Source: Madurella fahalii | Lineage: Eukaryota > Ascomycota > Sordariomycetes > Sordariales | Length of the DNA stretch: 64,000 nucleotides | Direction of reading: 5' to 3' | Assembly: GCA_029876055.1 (NCBI GenBank) | Contig: CM056875.1 | Coordinates: forward strand, 1,674,001-1,738,000 | In this document: piece after piece, positions 27,852-37,690 of the stretch | Numbering within the stretch: the first letter of the stretch is position 1 | Layout: each line of letters begins with the position of its first letter | Translations under genes and position numbers: made by a program | The notes under the pieces: generated by a model | Seen by the model: the letters and a program-made list of their open reading frames with translations, nothing else | The model's database searches: none | Told to the model about the DNA's origin: nothing

Positions 27852-29831
27852 CTACCGATACCTCCCCCCACCCCTCTCCCGCTCGCCGCGCCGCTCCTCC
27901 TCCCTCCTCTGCCTCTTCCTGCTCTCCTGCGCAATCATATCGCTGAGGTCCTCCTCGTAGGCGGCGCGGTTCCACTGCGCGCCGACGCCTTCCTCCCTGC
28001 GCCCGGCCTCGTACTTCTTCCTCACGTCCTCCTTGCTGATCATGCCGTCGCGCGCCAGCAGCGCGTCCGGGTCGATGGCGATGTCCACGTCGCCGGGCTT
28101 CTTGCGCTTGCGCGAGTCCTCCTCCTGGCCCAGGACGGGGACCGGCCCGCCGGGGCCGGCGCCACGCCCCTTGGACAAGTCGTACGTCTTGTCGCTGCCG
28201 AAGAAGCCCTCCACGCGCGCCTGCCGCTCGGGGATGACGGTGTATGCTTGCCGCGGGGCGCTGCCGTACGACGATTCCTCCGTCTCGAAGCCGCGCCGCG
28301 TCTTGCGCAGGTCGAACTCGCCCGCCATGCTGGTCTCCACGCCCGAGGGGTGGTCGCCCGGATGGACGGTGCTGGCGTAGCCGCCGGGGGTGTCCAGGCC
28401 GCTGGTGGTGTCGATGCCGCCGGCGGGGGGCAGGTCGCCTGCTTCGGAGCCCGCCTCGTCTTCTTCGTCTTCCTCTTCCTCCGATTCTTCCTCTTCGGAT
28501 TCTTCGGCTGGCGGTTGGAGCTCGCCCCACAGGGTGCGCTCGATGGGCTCGCCGACCGGGATGGCGGCCGCGGCTTGGGCTTGGTGGAGCTGGGCTGGTT
28601 GCGGTTGCGGTTGGTAGGGGACGCCAGGCTGGCCGGGCTGTTGGCCGGGAGCCATGATGCCGAAGATGTCGCCGCCGTAGAGCGGGCGGTTGTATTCGTC
28701 GAGCGGTGGCTTGCCCCATTGGCCCGGCTGGAACCCCCACGCTGCGCCTGGCGGGAGGGGCGCGTTGAGGCCGGGGATCTTGAGGGTAGGGTAAGATGGG
28801 GGCGGGCCGACGCGCTGTTGCTGGAGGAGCCAGGGAGGGGGGAAGCCCGGCTGCATGCCCAGGGCCTCACGCAGCGCGTCGCTGATCTCGCCCGGCTTGA
28901 AGACCTTGTAGTCTGCCTCCCATTCTTTGCCTTCGTAATAGACGTCGCCGAAGCGGGTGAGATCGGGCTTGGTCTGGTGGCGGAAGAAGGCGTCGTAAAG
29001 CTTTTGGTAGTCGATGTCGAGCTTGCCCATCTTGGGCTGGACGCGCTCGCGCTGCTTCTGCTTGAGCGTTTGTTCGGCTTGCTTTTCGAGGACGGCATCG
29101 CGCATCTCGGTGATGCCCGTCTCGGCGATGAACTTGGGCAGCTTGAACGGGGGCTTTTCGATACCCCGCTTGCTGGAGAGGTACTCTCGTTTTAACGACC
29201 AGTGGCCCGGGACCGGGACGATGTTGCGCTGCGCCTTGATTTGGACCAGCAGGCGAGGGTCTGATGACGAGACATCGTGCCATTCGACGACCTCGGGGTT
29301 CCGCACCAGCGCCTTCAGCTCGGCGATGGAGAGCTTGTTTAGCTTCTTGCGCTTCTTCTTGGACAACTTTTGCTGGGACTCCTCGTCCTCGCTGGGGATC
29401 TCGTCATCCTGGTCGAAGAATACCTCGCCCTTGTTCCCCGCGTTCGCCTCCCTCGCGATTTCGTCGTCCTCAAGGCTCATGCCGAATCTCTCGAAGATGC
29501 TCTTGTACGCCGCAAATGCGGGATCGTCCTCGGGCAGGGGGACATCGACGAGGCCGTCGACTGGCCCGTCGGCATCGATCTTATCGGAGGCATCGGGGTC
29601 CTTCTTGACCTCGAGATCGGAGGGTTTGCTCTCGTCGGCTGGGGTCTCTTCCTTAGGAGGCTCATCCTTGGCGTCGGGGGTCTTGGAGCCGTTCTGCGAT
29701 AACAAAGTCAATGTGCTGGGAGGCGACAGAGACGATGGTGGAAATGTAAAACTAACCTCGACCTGGGCCTTCTTCTGCTCCTTCTTCTTGGCCCGGCGCA
29801 GCTGGTTCTTGGTCATCTTTGGTGCCGCCAT
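27852..29831 (-). CDS. CUS1: Splicing factor 3B subunit 2 (SAP145/Cus1)
   Basis: Two exons, 29831-29757 and 29693-27852, encode 638 residues. The 63-nt intron (29756-29694; GTTAGT ... CGCAG) is in phase 0 and has no stop codon, so unspliced RNA would still be readable with 21 extra residues. The N terminus is basic (MTKNQLRRAKKKEQKK). The conserved DUF382 core runs from about 170 to 300 (LVRNPEVVEWHDVSSSDPR, VPVPGHWSLKREYL, GKLDIDYQKLYDAFFRHQTKP). A PSP domain follows (GMQPGFPPPWLLQQQRVGPPPSYP, IPGLNAPLP, WGFQPGQWGKPPLDE). Cus1/SF3B2 is part of the U2 snRNP SF3b complex that anchors U2 on the branch site. After an acidic Glu/Ser stretch, the C terminus is charged and ends in Arg/Glu repeats. 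Family identity is clear. Confidence 0.96.
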   Translation of the reverse strand: MAAPKMTKNQLRRAKKKEQKKAQVEVSFTFPPSSLSPPSTLTLLSQNGSKTPDAKDEPPKEETPADESKPSDLEVKKDPDASDKIDADGPVDGLVDVPLPEDDPAFAAYKSIFERFGMSLEDDEIAREANAGNKGEVFFDQDDEIPSEDEESQQKLSKKKRKKLNKLSIAELKALVRNPEVVEWHDVSSSDPRLLVQIKAQRNIVPVPGHWSLKREYLSSKRGIEKPPFKLPKFIAETGITEMRDAVLEKQAEQTLKQKQRERVQPKMGKLDIDYQKLYDAFFRHQTKPDLTRFGDVYYEGKEWEADYKVFKPGEISDALREALGMQPGFPPPWLLQQQRVGPPPSYPTLKIPGLNAPLPPGAAWGFQPGQWGKPPLDEYNRPLYGGDIFGIMAPGQQPGQPGVPYQPQPQPAQLHQAQAAAAIPVGEPIERTLWGELQPPAEESEEEESEEEEDEEDEAGSEAGDLPPAGGIDTTSGLDTPGGYASTVHPGDHPSGVETSMAGEFDLRKTRRGFETEESSYGSAPRQAYTVIPERQARVEGFFGSDKTYDLSKGRGAGPGGPVPVLGQEEDSRKRKKPGDVDIAIDPDALLARDGMISKEDVRKKYEAGRREEGVGAQWNRAAYEEDLSDMIAQESRKRQRREEERRGERERGGGRYR

Positions 29832-30471
29832 CTTGGACCGCTATGAGCCGATGGCTCCTGGTCTGGTGCAAAACCCAAGGTTGTAAAGCATTCAGGACAG
29901 GCTGTGTTCCAAGGCGGCCCCGGGCTGGAGATACTTGTCAGGCTGCCGCTGGGATGGCGATACTCGGTGGAGTTGCACGCGGGCAAAAGTCGGCTGCGGT
30001 TAGCTTATATCGAGGTTGAGCGACGCCATGCGCTGCGCGTGCCGGGTCCCAAAAGTTTTAGGCGACCAAGGTCACAGTGTGGCTGATCCGCCCAAGGAAA
30101 TGCGGCGGTGGTCAGCCCCGGTTGTGGCCGTGCACATCCACAGCATCTCTCTCCAATCCCTGCAATGCCGAGTAAACGCGTGCTTCGTCTGGCACAACGG
30201 ATTGGAGGCGCCAAGAGAGCTTATTTCGCCCAGATAAGCCGACCTAAAACATCTGGACAATTCGCTCCCCTCCTGAGACCGGCGGCACCCGGGAAACCGC
30301 CAATTGCTCGTAACACTCGCAAGTGTTTTCCCTTTGGTTCTGACGAGACACGGAGGACCGGCCATGATCACGTAGCCAAAGTAGCAGCAGCGCGATTGCC
30401 TATCGACTCGCTCGTTTTCCGCCATCACTTCCCGCTGGCCCGACCCCGGCCCATGCGTCTCGAAGCGCGCG
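29832..30471. other. Divergent intergenic region (CUS1 / SLY41-like)
   Basis: About 640 bp, head-to-head. Short open frames on both strands are not supported. No recognisable element beyond ordinary promoter composition. Confidence 0.5.
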
Positions 30472-32309
30472 ATGCCGCATTCCACATCGCACTCGAGCGG
30501 TTCCCACATGCGGGCTGCATCTCAAACCCGCCCGTCAACAAGCACTACTAGAACGTTTCCCGAAACCGACGACAGCTCGGCTCACGCCGAGACCGAGAAG
30601 TTCCCCGACTTTGACGTTGGACACGCCGCCGTGAATGGGCAGAGCACGAACCAACGCTGGCAGCAAAACGGTTCCGCATACGGCAACGGCAGCGCTAAGC
30701 ACTCTTCCGACCGTTGGCACGCCCGCCGCGATAGCCGGGTGAGATGGGCCCCTCGAGATCCCCCGTCGTCGGGCTCCGCTGGCCACGCCAGGGGAAGTAG
30801 TATCGGCAACGCCTTTCACCGGATGCGCTCTGGAAGCATGAGCCAGAATGCCCACGAGATCGCAGATGCGCTTCGTGCGCCAGTATCGTGGAAGCTCATC
30901 GTATGTCCGCCTGGATTTCCCCAGACGCCACAATTCAATACTAACCCGTGTCCCTCCCCCCGCAGGCGCTCTGCATCATGTGGTACTCATCGTCCGCCTT
31001 GACCAACACTTCCTCCAAGACGATCCTGACAGCATTCGACAAGCCCGCGACCTTGACGCTCGTTCAGTTCGGCTTCGTCTCCTCGTACTGCATGCTGTTC
31101 TCGTGGCTGGCGTCTACCTTTCCCTGGCTGAGGACTGCCATCCCAGCGCTCAAGCACCCCATTCGATACCCCTCGCGGGACGTGATCAAGACGACGCTGC
31201 CTCTAGCAGCCTTCCAGATAGGGGGCCATTTATTGAGCTCCAACGCCACCTCCAAGATCCCAGTCTCGCTTGTCCACACCATCAAAGGGCTCTCACCCCT
31301 CTTTACCGTTCTCGCCTACCGCTTCATCTTTGACATCCGCTACCCTAGGGCGACCTATCTCTCCCTCATCCCCCTTACGGTTGGCGTCTTTCTCGCCTGC
31401 TCCGGCAACCGCACCTTTGGTGGGCAATTCCTAGGCATCCTCTATGCTCTCTTCGCCGCCATGATCTTTGTCACCCAAAACATCTTTTCCAAGCGTCTCT
31501 TCAACGAGGCCGCGCGCGCCGAGCAGGAAGGGCCGGGCGGGCAGTCACGTAAGCTCGACAAGCTCAACCTGCTATGCTACTCGTCAGGCATGGCGTTCCT
31601 GCTCACGGGGCCCATCTGGTTCTGGTCCGAAGGCATCGATATCCTAGGCGACTTTCTCTGGGACGGCAGCGTCGACCTCATCCAGAGCCCCAACTCGCTC
31701 GACCACGGGCCCTTGGTGCTGGAATACATTTTCAACGGCACCTTCCATTTCGGCCAAAACATCCTCGCGTTCGTCCTGCTCTCGATGGTCTCACCAGTCA
31801 CCTACTCGGTCGCAAGCCTCATCAAGCGTGTCTTTGTCATCATCATCGCCATCCTCTGGTTCCGGAGTCCAACCACAAAGGTCCAGGCCGCCGGCATCGG
31901 GCTCACTTTCCTGGGCCTCTACCTCTACGACCGCAGCAACGCCAAGAACAAGGCCGACCAGCGTGCGCGGTCCATGACCGAGACACGGAGAGAGCAGATG
32001 CTCCTACCGCTGAGCACGAAGCACGGGGCTTCTCTCGCGATTCCTGCAGGGCAGGGCAACAGCGGCCAGAACGGCACAACCATGTTTGAGAGCCCCGTCG
32101 CCATGTCCGTGGCCGAGTCGGGGAGCGGACATGTCTACACGCAGTCGTTGTACTCGTCCAATGCGATTATGAACGATCCCAAGAAGTCGGACGATGTAGG
32201 CAGGGTCGGCGGGGCTCGCGGTGCGGGCAATGCCGCGTGGCTGCCGCCGGGGACGAGGCAGGAAGATACATGGCGTGCTGGTGACAATAATGCGGTAGCC
32301 GCGAGGTGA
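30472..32309 (+). CDS. SLY41: Triose-phosphate-transporter-family membrane protein, SLY41-like
   Basis: Two exons, 30472-30900 and 30966-32309, give 590 residues; the 65-nt intron (GTATGT, ACTAAC branch, CGCAG) joins ...SWKLI to ALCIMWY in phase 0. Residues 1-140 are hydrophilic Ser/Arg/Asn-rich cytosolic sequence. From about 143 to 455 there are roughly ten hydrophobic segments with TPT/DMT features: SSALTNTSSKTIL, LTLVQFGFV, VSLVHTIKGLSPLFTVLAYR, MIFVTQNIFSKRLF, VSPVTYSVASLIKRVFVI and GIGLTFLGLYLYDR. The family moves phosphorylated C3-C6 compounds or nucleotide sugars. Yeast Sly41 is an ER/Golgi protein that suppresses loss of Ypt1, so an early secretory location is inferred. The last 130 residues are a low-complexity tail. 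The substrate is not predictable. Confidence 0.9.
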
Positions 32310-32679
32310 TTGAAGCGCAAAAAAAAATTTCATGGGAAGAGATGTGTTATGAGAGCACGCGTCGGCTGGGTTAATGATGGGGCTCGACTTTGGATGGGAT
32401 AGGTTGGGATTGGCTGTTTTCCGGGCTCAGCATCACCTTTTTACGTGTATTTGGTATTGCTGTCTAGAGAGATCAGGGTTCATTCACCTATATTGGCGGT
32501 GGGCGGCGAGGGGTGGGTTAGAGGGCGTTTACATATTTTTTGTACGGGTTGGTCATTGGGAGAGAGAAAAAAAAAGACGGGCTGTTGTATGATAACATGC
32601 ATTGACTAGAGTAACATCTCACCCATTATACCACCACACCTCCATCTCTCTCCCACGCCATCCAAACAACACATTACAT
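32310..32679. other. Convergent intergenic region (SLY41-like / ORC5)
   Basis: About 370 bp between two stop codons, with A-rich runs near 32318 and 32567. Nothing else recognised. Confidence 0.5.
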
Positions 32680-34269
32680 CTACTCAATCAACCACTCCTC
32701 CACCTCAACCCCCATACTCCTCCCCAACCCTCTCACCACCTCCCACCCCACATTCACCCTCCACTTGCCCCCGCAGTCCATCAGGTCCCCCCCGGTTCCC
32801 CCAACCCTCACGAGAAGCCTGAGACTCGCCAGCGTGGCGATCGCCATCCCGATATCCGCGTCCCCGTGCCCCATCCCTTCCTCCTTCTCCTCCCGTACAT
32901 AGTGGCTCCTGGCCTCCCACTCCTCCCGAACGGCCGCGAAGATGGCGAGCATCCGCTCCAGCACGAACACGTGCGCCCCGAGGAGCTTGCGTGCGATCTT
33001 TTTGTGCTTGCTGCGCCCGGCAATGTCGCCGCCACCCCCGCGCCGCCGCCGCCGGCCGTGGTGGTGCGTCGAGAAGAGCACCAGGTCGTGCCGCGTCGCG
33101 TTGTGCGAGGCCAGATAGGACGCGAGGAGGAGGAGGCGTGGGGTCGGGGGGAGGAGGGTTGCTAAGTCGGTTTTTGCTGCTGCTACTGCAGCAGTTGCGG
33201 TTGCGGTTGCTGTTGCTGTTGCGGCCGTGGCGGGTTTGCCTGGCTGGTGGTGTTGGGGATTCCGGGCGGCTACCACGACGCCCGGGTCGAGCAGCCTCTC
33301 GTCTTGGAAGTGCATGCGTGCGGCCACGAGCAGCTTGGAGAACTCGCGGGCGCTGTGGGTGCCCGCGTGGATGGGCGCCGTGAAGCGCGGCCAGAGGGCC
33401 GTGCAGGCGTGCTGGAGGGACGGGAGGGTGCGCGAGGCGGCGCGGACGAGGGCATCGTGGACGGCCGAGGCGAAGCGGGACCAGAGGTCGGCGGTTTCTT
33501 GTGCGGTCGTGTTGGGCAGCGGAGGAGGGGGGAGGTGGAGAGGATGGAGATGAACTCAGGCTTGGTGTAGGTTGGGAAGTGTAGGTGGGGGACGAAGGAG
33601 GTGCGGAGGAAGTTGGGTGCTGGAGAGGTCACGATGAAAACTGCCGTCAGGGACGGGATCTGTTGGAGGTTGTTAGCGGCTGGTGGACAGAGTTCTTGGG
33701 TATGGGTTACGTACAATCTCGGATAGCCGAGCAAGAGCTGGGAGGAGAGTATGGGGGGCGTCTCGCTGGCGATCGATGCCGTCCAAGATGAGCACGAATC
33801 GGAAGTTGTCTGGCCGCGGCGTGTACCTGAGCATCTTGGATAGCTCGACCGTCAACTGGGAAGCCGTCTCGCAGCGTGACGGCGCGGCATCCCATTCTAG
33901 GGCATCGGCGACCTTGCCGACAACTGTCTCGTAGAGGTGGCGGGCCGTGATGCATTCCACCGAGTTGACAATGGCATATCGGAGACTGGGCCCGCCGTCT
34001 CCGGACTGGCCAGCAAGCCGGGGCAGCAGTGCCGCCGTGATGGCGCTCTTCCCTGTGGCTTCAGTGCCGTAGATTACAAGGTTGCGACATGGCGCAGCGA
34101 TGGGCTGCTTGTGAGTCAGTATTGCAAAGGCCTTCTGGGGTTAAAAGTGGCGTCAACCTACGTAAAGGAGCGTCGCCAGAGACCGAATCTGTGTTTCTCG
34201 GCAGGGGAAGCGCTGGGCAAGCGTGGTGATGATTAGCTCGTCCGGGAGCTGGAACAGAGAGGCGCTCAT
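32680..34269 (-). CDS. ORC5: Origin recognition complex subunit 5, with an apparent frameshift
   Basis: Orc5 is an AAA+ subunit of ORC, which marks replication origins and loads MCM. Exons are 34269-34162, 34104-33715 and 33659-32680. The N terminus is MSASLFQLPDELIITTLAQR; the Walker A loop, IYGTEATGKSAIT, is in exon 2 and the Walker B-like VLILDGIDRQ is near its end. Exon 3 starts in frame with VFIVTSPAPNFLRTSF and HFPTYTKPEFISIL, but the rest of the conserved protein (TADLWSRFASAV, ACTALWPRFTAPI, then the Orc5 C-terminal LLLLASYLASHNATRHDLVLFS) is in another frame. One extra base in the G6 run at 33527-33532 would restore a 492-residue protein. ORC5 is essential, so a sequencing error is likelier than a true break. 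Intron 1 (34161-34105) ends in a tandem AAGCAG acceptor, intron 2 is 33714-33660. A long Ala/Thr run is encoded near 33180-33230. Confidence 0.88.
33180..33232 (-). repeat. Hexanucleotide-type repeat encoding Ala-Thr dipeptides in ORC5
   Basis: Repeated GTTGCG/GTTGCT units on the plus strand translate on the minus strand to an alternating Ala-Thr stretch ending in a short Ala run inside the ORC5 C-terminal half. Likely a length-variable disordered insert. Confidence 0.8.
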
Positions 34270-34946
34270 TGTTGAGGGACCATTATCAGCGTGCAATAAT
34301 ATGCGCAGAGTTGGCCGTCCTTGGTTGTGAGACGCTCACTTGATACTGGCCACTGGATGCGGTTGCTCGCATACCTGCACAGAAACAGTTCTGACCTGAG
34401 CATCAATTCCGTAAGGTATGTAGATACGGATAACTTACAGCGGGTATGTAATTACAGAACTGAAAGTCGCGGTAGTTACGCAGCGTGTCAGTGCGCGCTC
34501 GCTCCAGCCCGCGTCTCCACTCGTTATGCGCTCAGTGGGTAGCACGAGCGCCGCACATTAAAACTATCTCCATACGCCGTACAATAGTACACCACAATTC
34601 CGACGGCAGTTCCGCGCTAAACCCGTCTTTGGCATTGGCCTCGAGATGGAAGGATTATTTGATCCGGGGCTCAACAAGCCACAAAAGGGCCAGGTCTCTC
34701 GCTTGAGAAAGTGTTTCCGAGCTGGTCTCGTCCTGATTGATGAACTCGTCGACCCATCGGATGGATGATGCAAGTTAAATCGCCGCAGCTACTGAACCCC
34801 AACCCCTCCCCCCCCCCAGGCGCAACCCACCTCGTCGGCATCCGTTAGTCCTCTTTCTTGGCCCGGCGGGAGCAGCAGTCGGATGGTAGCCCCACCACCA
34901 CCATCGCCAGTACCCCTCTGCAGCTGCTCTGGGTGCGAGGTGCCAG
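34270..34946. other. Divergent intergenic region (ORC5 / Zn2Cys6 factor)
   Basis: About 680 bp head-to-head. It includes a C-rich run near 34797-34819. No gene recognised. Confidence 0.5.
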
Positions 34947-36344
34947 ATGGACAAGTATAGCCTGGTCGTGACGACGGTCCGGATAGTGGCCGAGAAGCCC
35001 TATCATCCCAAACGGCCACACCGCAAGACCAGGACGGGATGTAGCAACTGCAAGGCGCGCAAAGTCAAGTGTGACGAGGTCCGTCCGGCCTGCCGCGCCT
35101 GCGTAGCGAGGAACAAGACGTGCATCTACGCGACTCCACTGAAGCGTGTAAAGGAGCAGCCTGCTGCCCTCACCTTGCCCACCAAGCGCGCCATACTGGC
35201 CAAGCCGCCGCTTGTGGAAGAGCCTCTGTTCATACCTACGGGACGCGATGACATCGACATGCGACTCCTCTGGTTCTACACGGCCAATACCTGGGTCTCC
35301 TACTCGTCTGGAGCGCTGCCATTCCGCAATGTCGACGAAATCCTCACCGTGAATGTCGTCCAGCACGCCTTTGCGAACCACTTCCTGATGAACAGTCTCC
35401 TCGCCCTCTCGGCCATGCACCTCAGTCACTGCGGAATCCCCAAAATGGGCGTCTCGCGCTCACGAGAATTCTTCTACCGATCAAAGGCCTTCGAGACATA
35501 CCGGAAGGCCGTTGAAGCTGCCGATCCGCCCACCTTTCCAGCTCTGGTTGCCTGCTCCTTGCTACTCTGCGGGCTCTCAACCGACGGCTTCCGCGGCGAG
35601 GACGCAAAGCCGCTCTATATCCTGGACTGGATGGTTCTCTGGCGGGGTATCAACACCATCGTCATGGTTACAGGGCTCCCAACACTATTTCAGGCGGGCG
35701 TGGCCGGGCTCATTTACCGGCCAGAAGTTGACTTGAATGCGTCGGCTCATCACGTCCCGCCCCATCTCCTCTCCACGGTTGCGTCGATCGAGCAAGACGA
35801 CCCTGAATTCCTCTATGTTCAGCACTACCACCTCACCTTGAAATACCTCGGCTCGCTCTACCTTGAGCTCTCAAACGGTCTAAGCCAAATGCTCCTGTTG
35901 CGCATAATGACCTTCTTCACCTACTTGCCCAGCGAATTTGTCGATGCTGCCCGCGAACGGCATCCCCGCGCGCTCATCATCCTCGCCCACTACCTCGTCT
36001 TTGCAAAGTACAGTCCATCTCACTGTTGGTGGATGCAGGATGTCAGCAACCACGAAATCCCGAGCATCTGCAACTTCCTGGGATCCAAATGGGCACACAT
36101 GCTCCGCGTTCCCACCTCTGCTGTTCCGCTCACCGACCACGTCGAGATTGCCAGGCTATTGCTGGGCGATCCTCGCTGGGAACCACCCCTAGAGGTGGGC
36201 GAGGGCACATTCATGGCTCCGGCCCCAGATCAAGACCTCGTGGTTCGATCTGCGGCAGAGGGCGAAGAAATGAGCGAGGATGTGCGGGCCTACCAGGAAC
36301 GAAAAGTTCAATATGGGGTAGGCGTTTTCCGGCAGAGCTTATGA
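34947..36344 (+). CDS. Zn2Cys6 fungal-type transcription factor
   Basis: A single exon of 465 residues. The binuclear zinc cluster has exact spacing: Cys32-x2-Cys35-x6-Cys42-x6-Cys49-x2-Cys52-x6-Cys59, preceded by a basic stretch (HPKRPHRKTRTG). The rest resembles the C-terminal regulatory half found in the UPC2/ECM22-like group, with DMRLLWFYTANTWVSYS, HAFANHFLMNSLLALSAMHLSH and a late PRALIILAHYLVFAKY. Such factors bind CGG-containing sites as dimers in the nucleus and often respond to sterols or nutrients, but the target cannot be read from sequence. The neighbouring secreted esterase is convergent, so regulation of it is not implied. The start at ATG 34947 leaves 31 residues before the first cysteine, which is usual. 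Confidence 0.9.
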   Translation: MDKYSLVVTTVRIVAEKPYHPKRPHRKTRTGCSNCKARKVKCDEVRPACRACVARNKTCIYATPLKRVKEQPAALTLPTKRAILAKPPLVEEPLFIPTGRDDIDMRLLWFYTANTWVSYSSGALPFRNVDEILTVNVVQHAFANHFLMNSLLALSAMHLSHCGIPKMGVSRSREFFYRSKAFETYRKAVEAADPPTFPALVACSLLLCGLSTDGFRGEDAKPLYILDWMVLWRGINTIVMVTGLPTLFQAGVAGLIYRPEVDLNASAHHVPPHLLSTVASIEQDDPEFLYVQHYHLTLKYLGSLYLELSNGLSQMLLLRIMTFFTYLPSEFVDAARERHPRALIILAHYLVFAKYSPSHCWWMQDVSNHEIPSICNFLGSKWAHMLRVPTSAVPLTDHVEIARLLLGDPRWEPPLEVGEGTFMAPAPDQDLVVRSAAEGEEMSEDVRAYQERKVQYGVGVFRQSL

Positions 36345-36573
36345 ACGAGGGCTCGCCTCTACGGCTGTTTAGCTCTTAATAAATATCGGTTTCCGTTCCA
36401 GATACGGACGCATTGTTCTCGCTCGGGCCAGAAACGATAGTTCGCTTTTTTTTTTTTTTATTGACGAGGCTAGACTCGAGAGCATATTGCATATACGCGG
36501 ATTGTCCGGTCAAGGCATCGTCGATACCTTATCCTCCGCTTCCGTCCTCTTACGGTCCGCTCTTGCTTTCTCT

Positions 36574-37690
36574 TTACAGCCCAAACCACTCCTCGCTTGC
36601 CGTCAGGTTCGACGGCACGCTATGTCCGACACCCGTCGCATAGATGCCCTGCACAAACTCGCCATAGTTATCCGTCTGGTAGTTGCGGGCCGGGTAATTC
36701 TTGATGCTGCTCGTCGGCGTCTGGCTGACGCCAAACACATTCGTCCACTGCTTGATCGTCTCCTGGTAGTTCGCCGGTGCGAGCGTGCCGTCGGCGCTCC
36801 CATGCCAGATCTGCATCTTGGGCCGTGGCCCGTCGTACCCGGGGTACATGTTGCGCACCACATTACCCCTGTTTCACCTCTCATCAGTCTCCCAAATCCC
36901 CGGGAAGCATGGGAACGAGCGACGGAAGAACGCCAAACACGTACCACTGCTCAGCACTCGCCCGGCTCTGCCCGCCGCTGCACGTATTATTCCACTGCGC
37001 CACGCCCCCCGAGCTGCTCATGAAGCACCCCGCCGGCACGCCGGAATACAGGCTCACCGCGGCGATCAGCTCGGGGTACGTCGCCGCCAGCACGTTGCTC
37101 ATCATGCCGCCCGAGCTGCCGCCCGTGACATAGACCCTGCTCCGGTCGGCGCCGTACCGCTCCACCGCGTACAGGATCATGTTCGCAATCGCCTGGCTGT
37201 CCCCGCCGCCGTTGTGGCTCAGCGTCCGCCGGCTCGACACGTCCCAGCACGTGCCGCTGTGCGGCGACGACGGCCACACCGTGATGTACCCCTTGCCGTC
37301 GGACCCCTGGCGCCACGGGATCTTGGAGTTCTGGAAGTACGACTGGGCCGACGACTGGCACGAGTGGATGACCACGACCAGCGGCGGGTTGGGCGAGATG
37401 ACGCGGTCGGGGACGTAGACGTACCTTTTTTTTTTTTTTAATGATTGTTTAGTTTTGTCTTGTTATCTAGTGATAAGGGAGAGAAGGGGTGGGGTGTTGT
37501 TAAAGCAAATAAGAAAACGAAAAAAGGAGGAAACAGCATCTAAGAAAACAAAAAGGGGAAAAACAAACATTTGCGGCTTAGAGGTGGCATTGTTGGGGTA
37601 ATCGACCCGCGTGAGCTGCGCGGCCAGTGAGAGCTGACCCCCGGCAAGGAGGGCCGCTGCTGCGCCGAGAAAGGAGGTGAACGTGACCAT
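36574..37690 (-). CDS. Secreted CE1-family esterase (acetylxylan or feruloyl esterase)
   Basis: Three exons, 37690-37569, 37424-36945 and 36868-36574, give 298 residues. Residues 1-24 form a signal peptide (MVTFTSFLGAAAALLAGG...LAAQ). The mature part matches carbohydrate esterase family 1: MYVYVPDRV, PLVVVIHSCQSSAQSYF, WPSSPHSGTCWDVSS, the nucleophile elbow GGSSGGMM (Ser about 145), MQIWHGSADGTLAPANY (Asp region) and the catalytic His in GVGHSVP (about 283). These enzymes remove acetyl or feruloyl groups from xylan outside the cell. No CBM1 module is present. The first intron (37568-37425, 144 nt) has donor GTTTGT and an A14 run right before its acceptor; splicing rebuilds the Met codon AT|G. 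The second intron is 36944-36869. Acetylxylan versus feruloyl ester specificity is not decidable from sequence alone. Confidence 0.9.

Noticed and set aside
27699..29195. A 498-codon plus-strand open frame antisense to CUS1
   Set aside because: It mirrors the conserved CUS1 coding sequence and has no recognisable domain.
33545..33605. A 58-nt intron as explanation for the ORC5 frame change
   Set aside because: Donor GTTCAT and acceptor CACAAG are weak, and the intron would remove the conserved segment after HFPTYTKP; a one-base error in the G6 run is simpler. Kept as a testable alternative.
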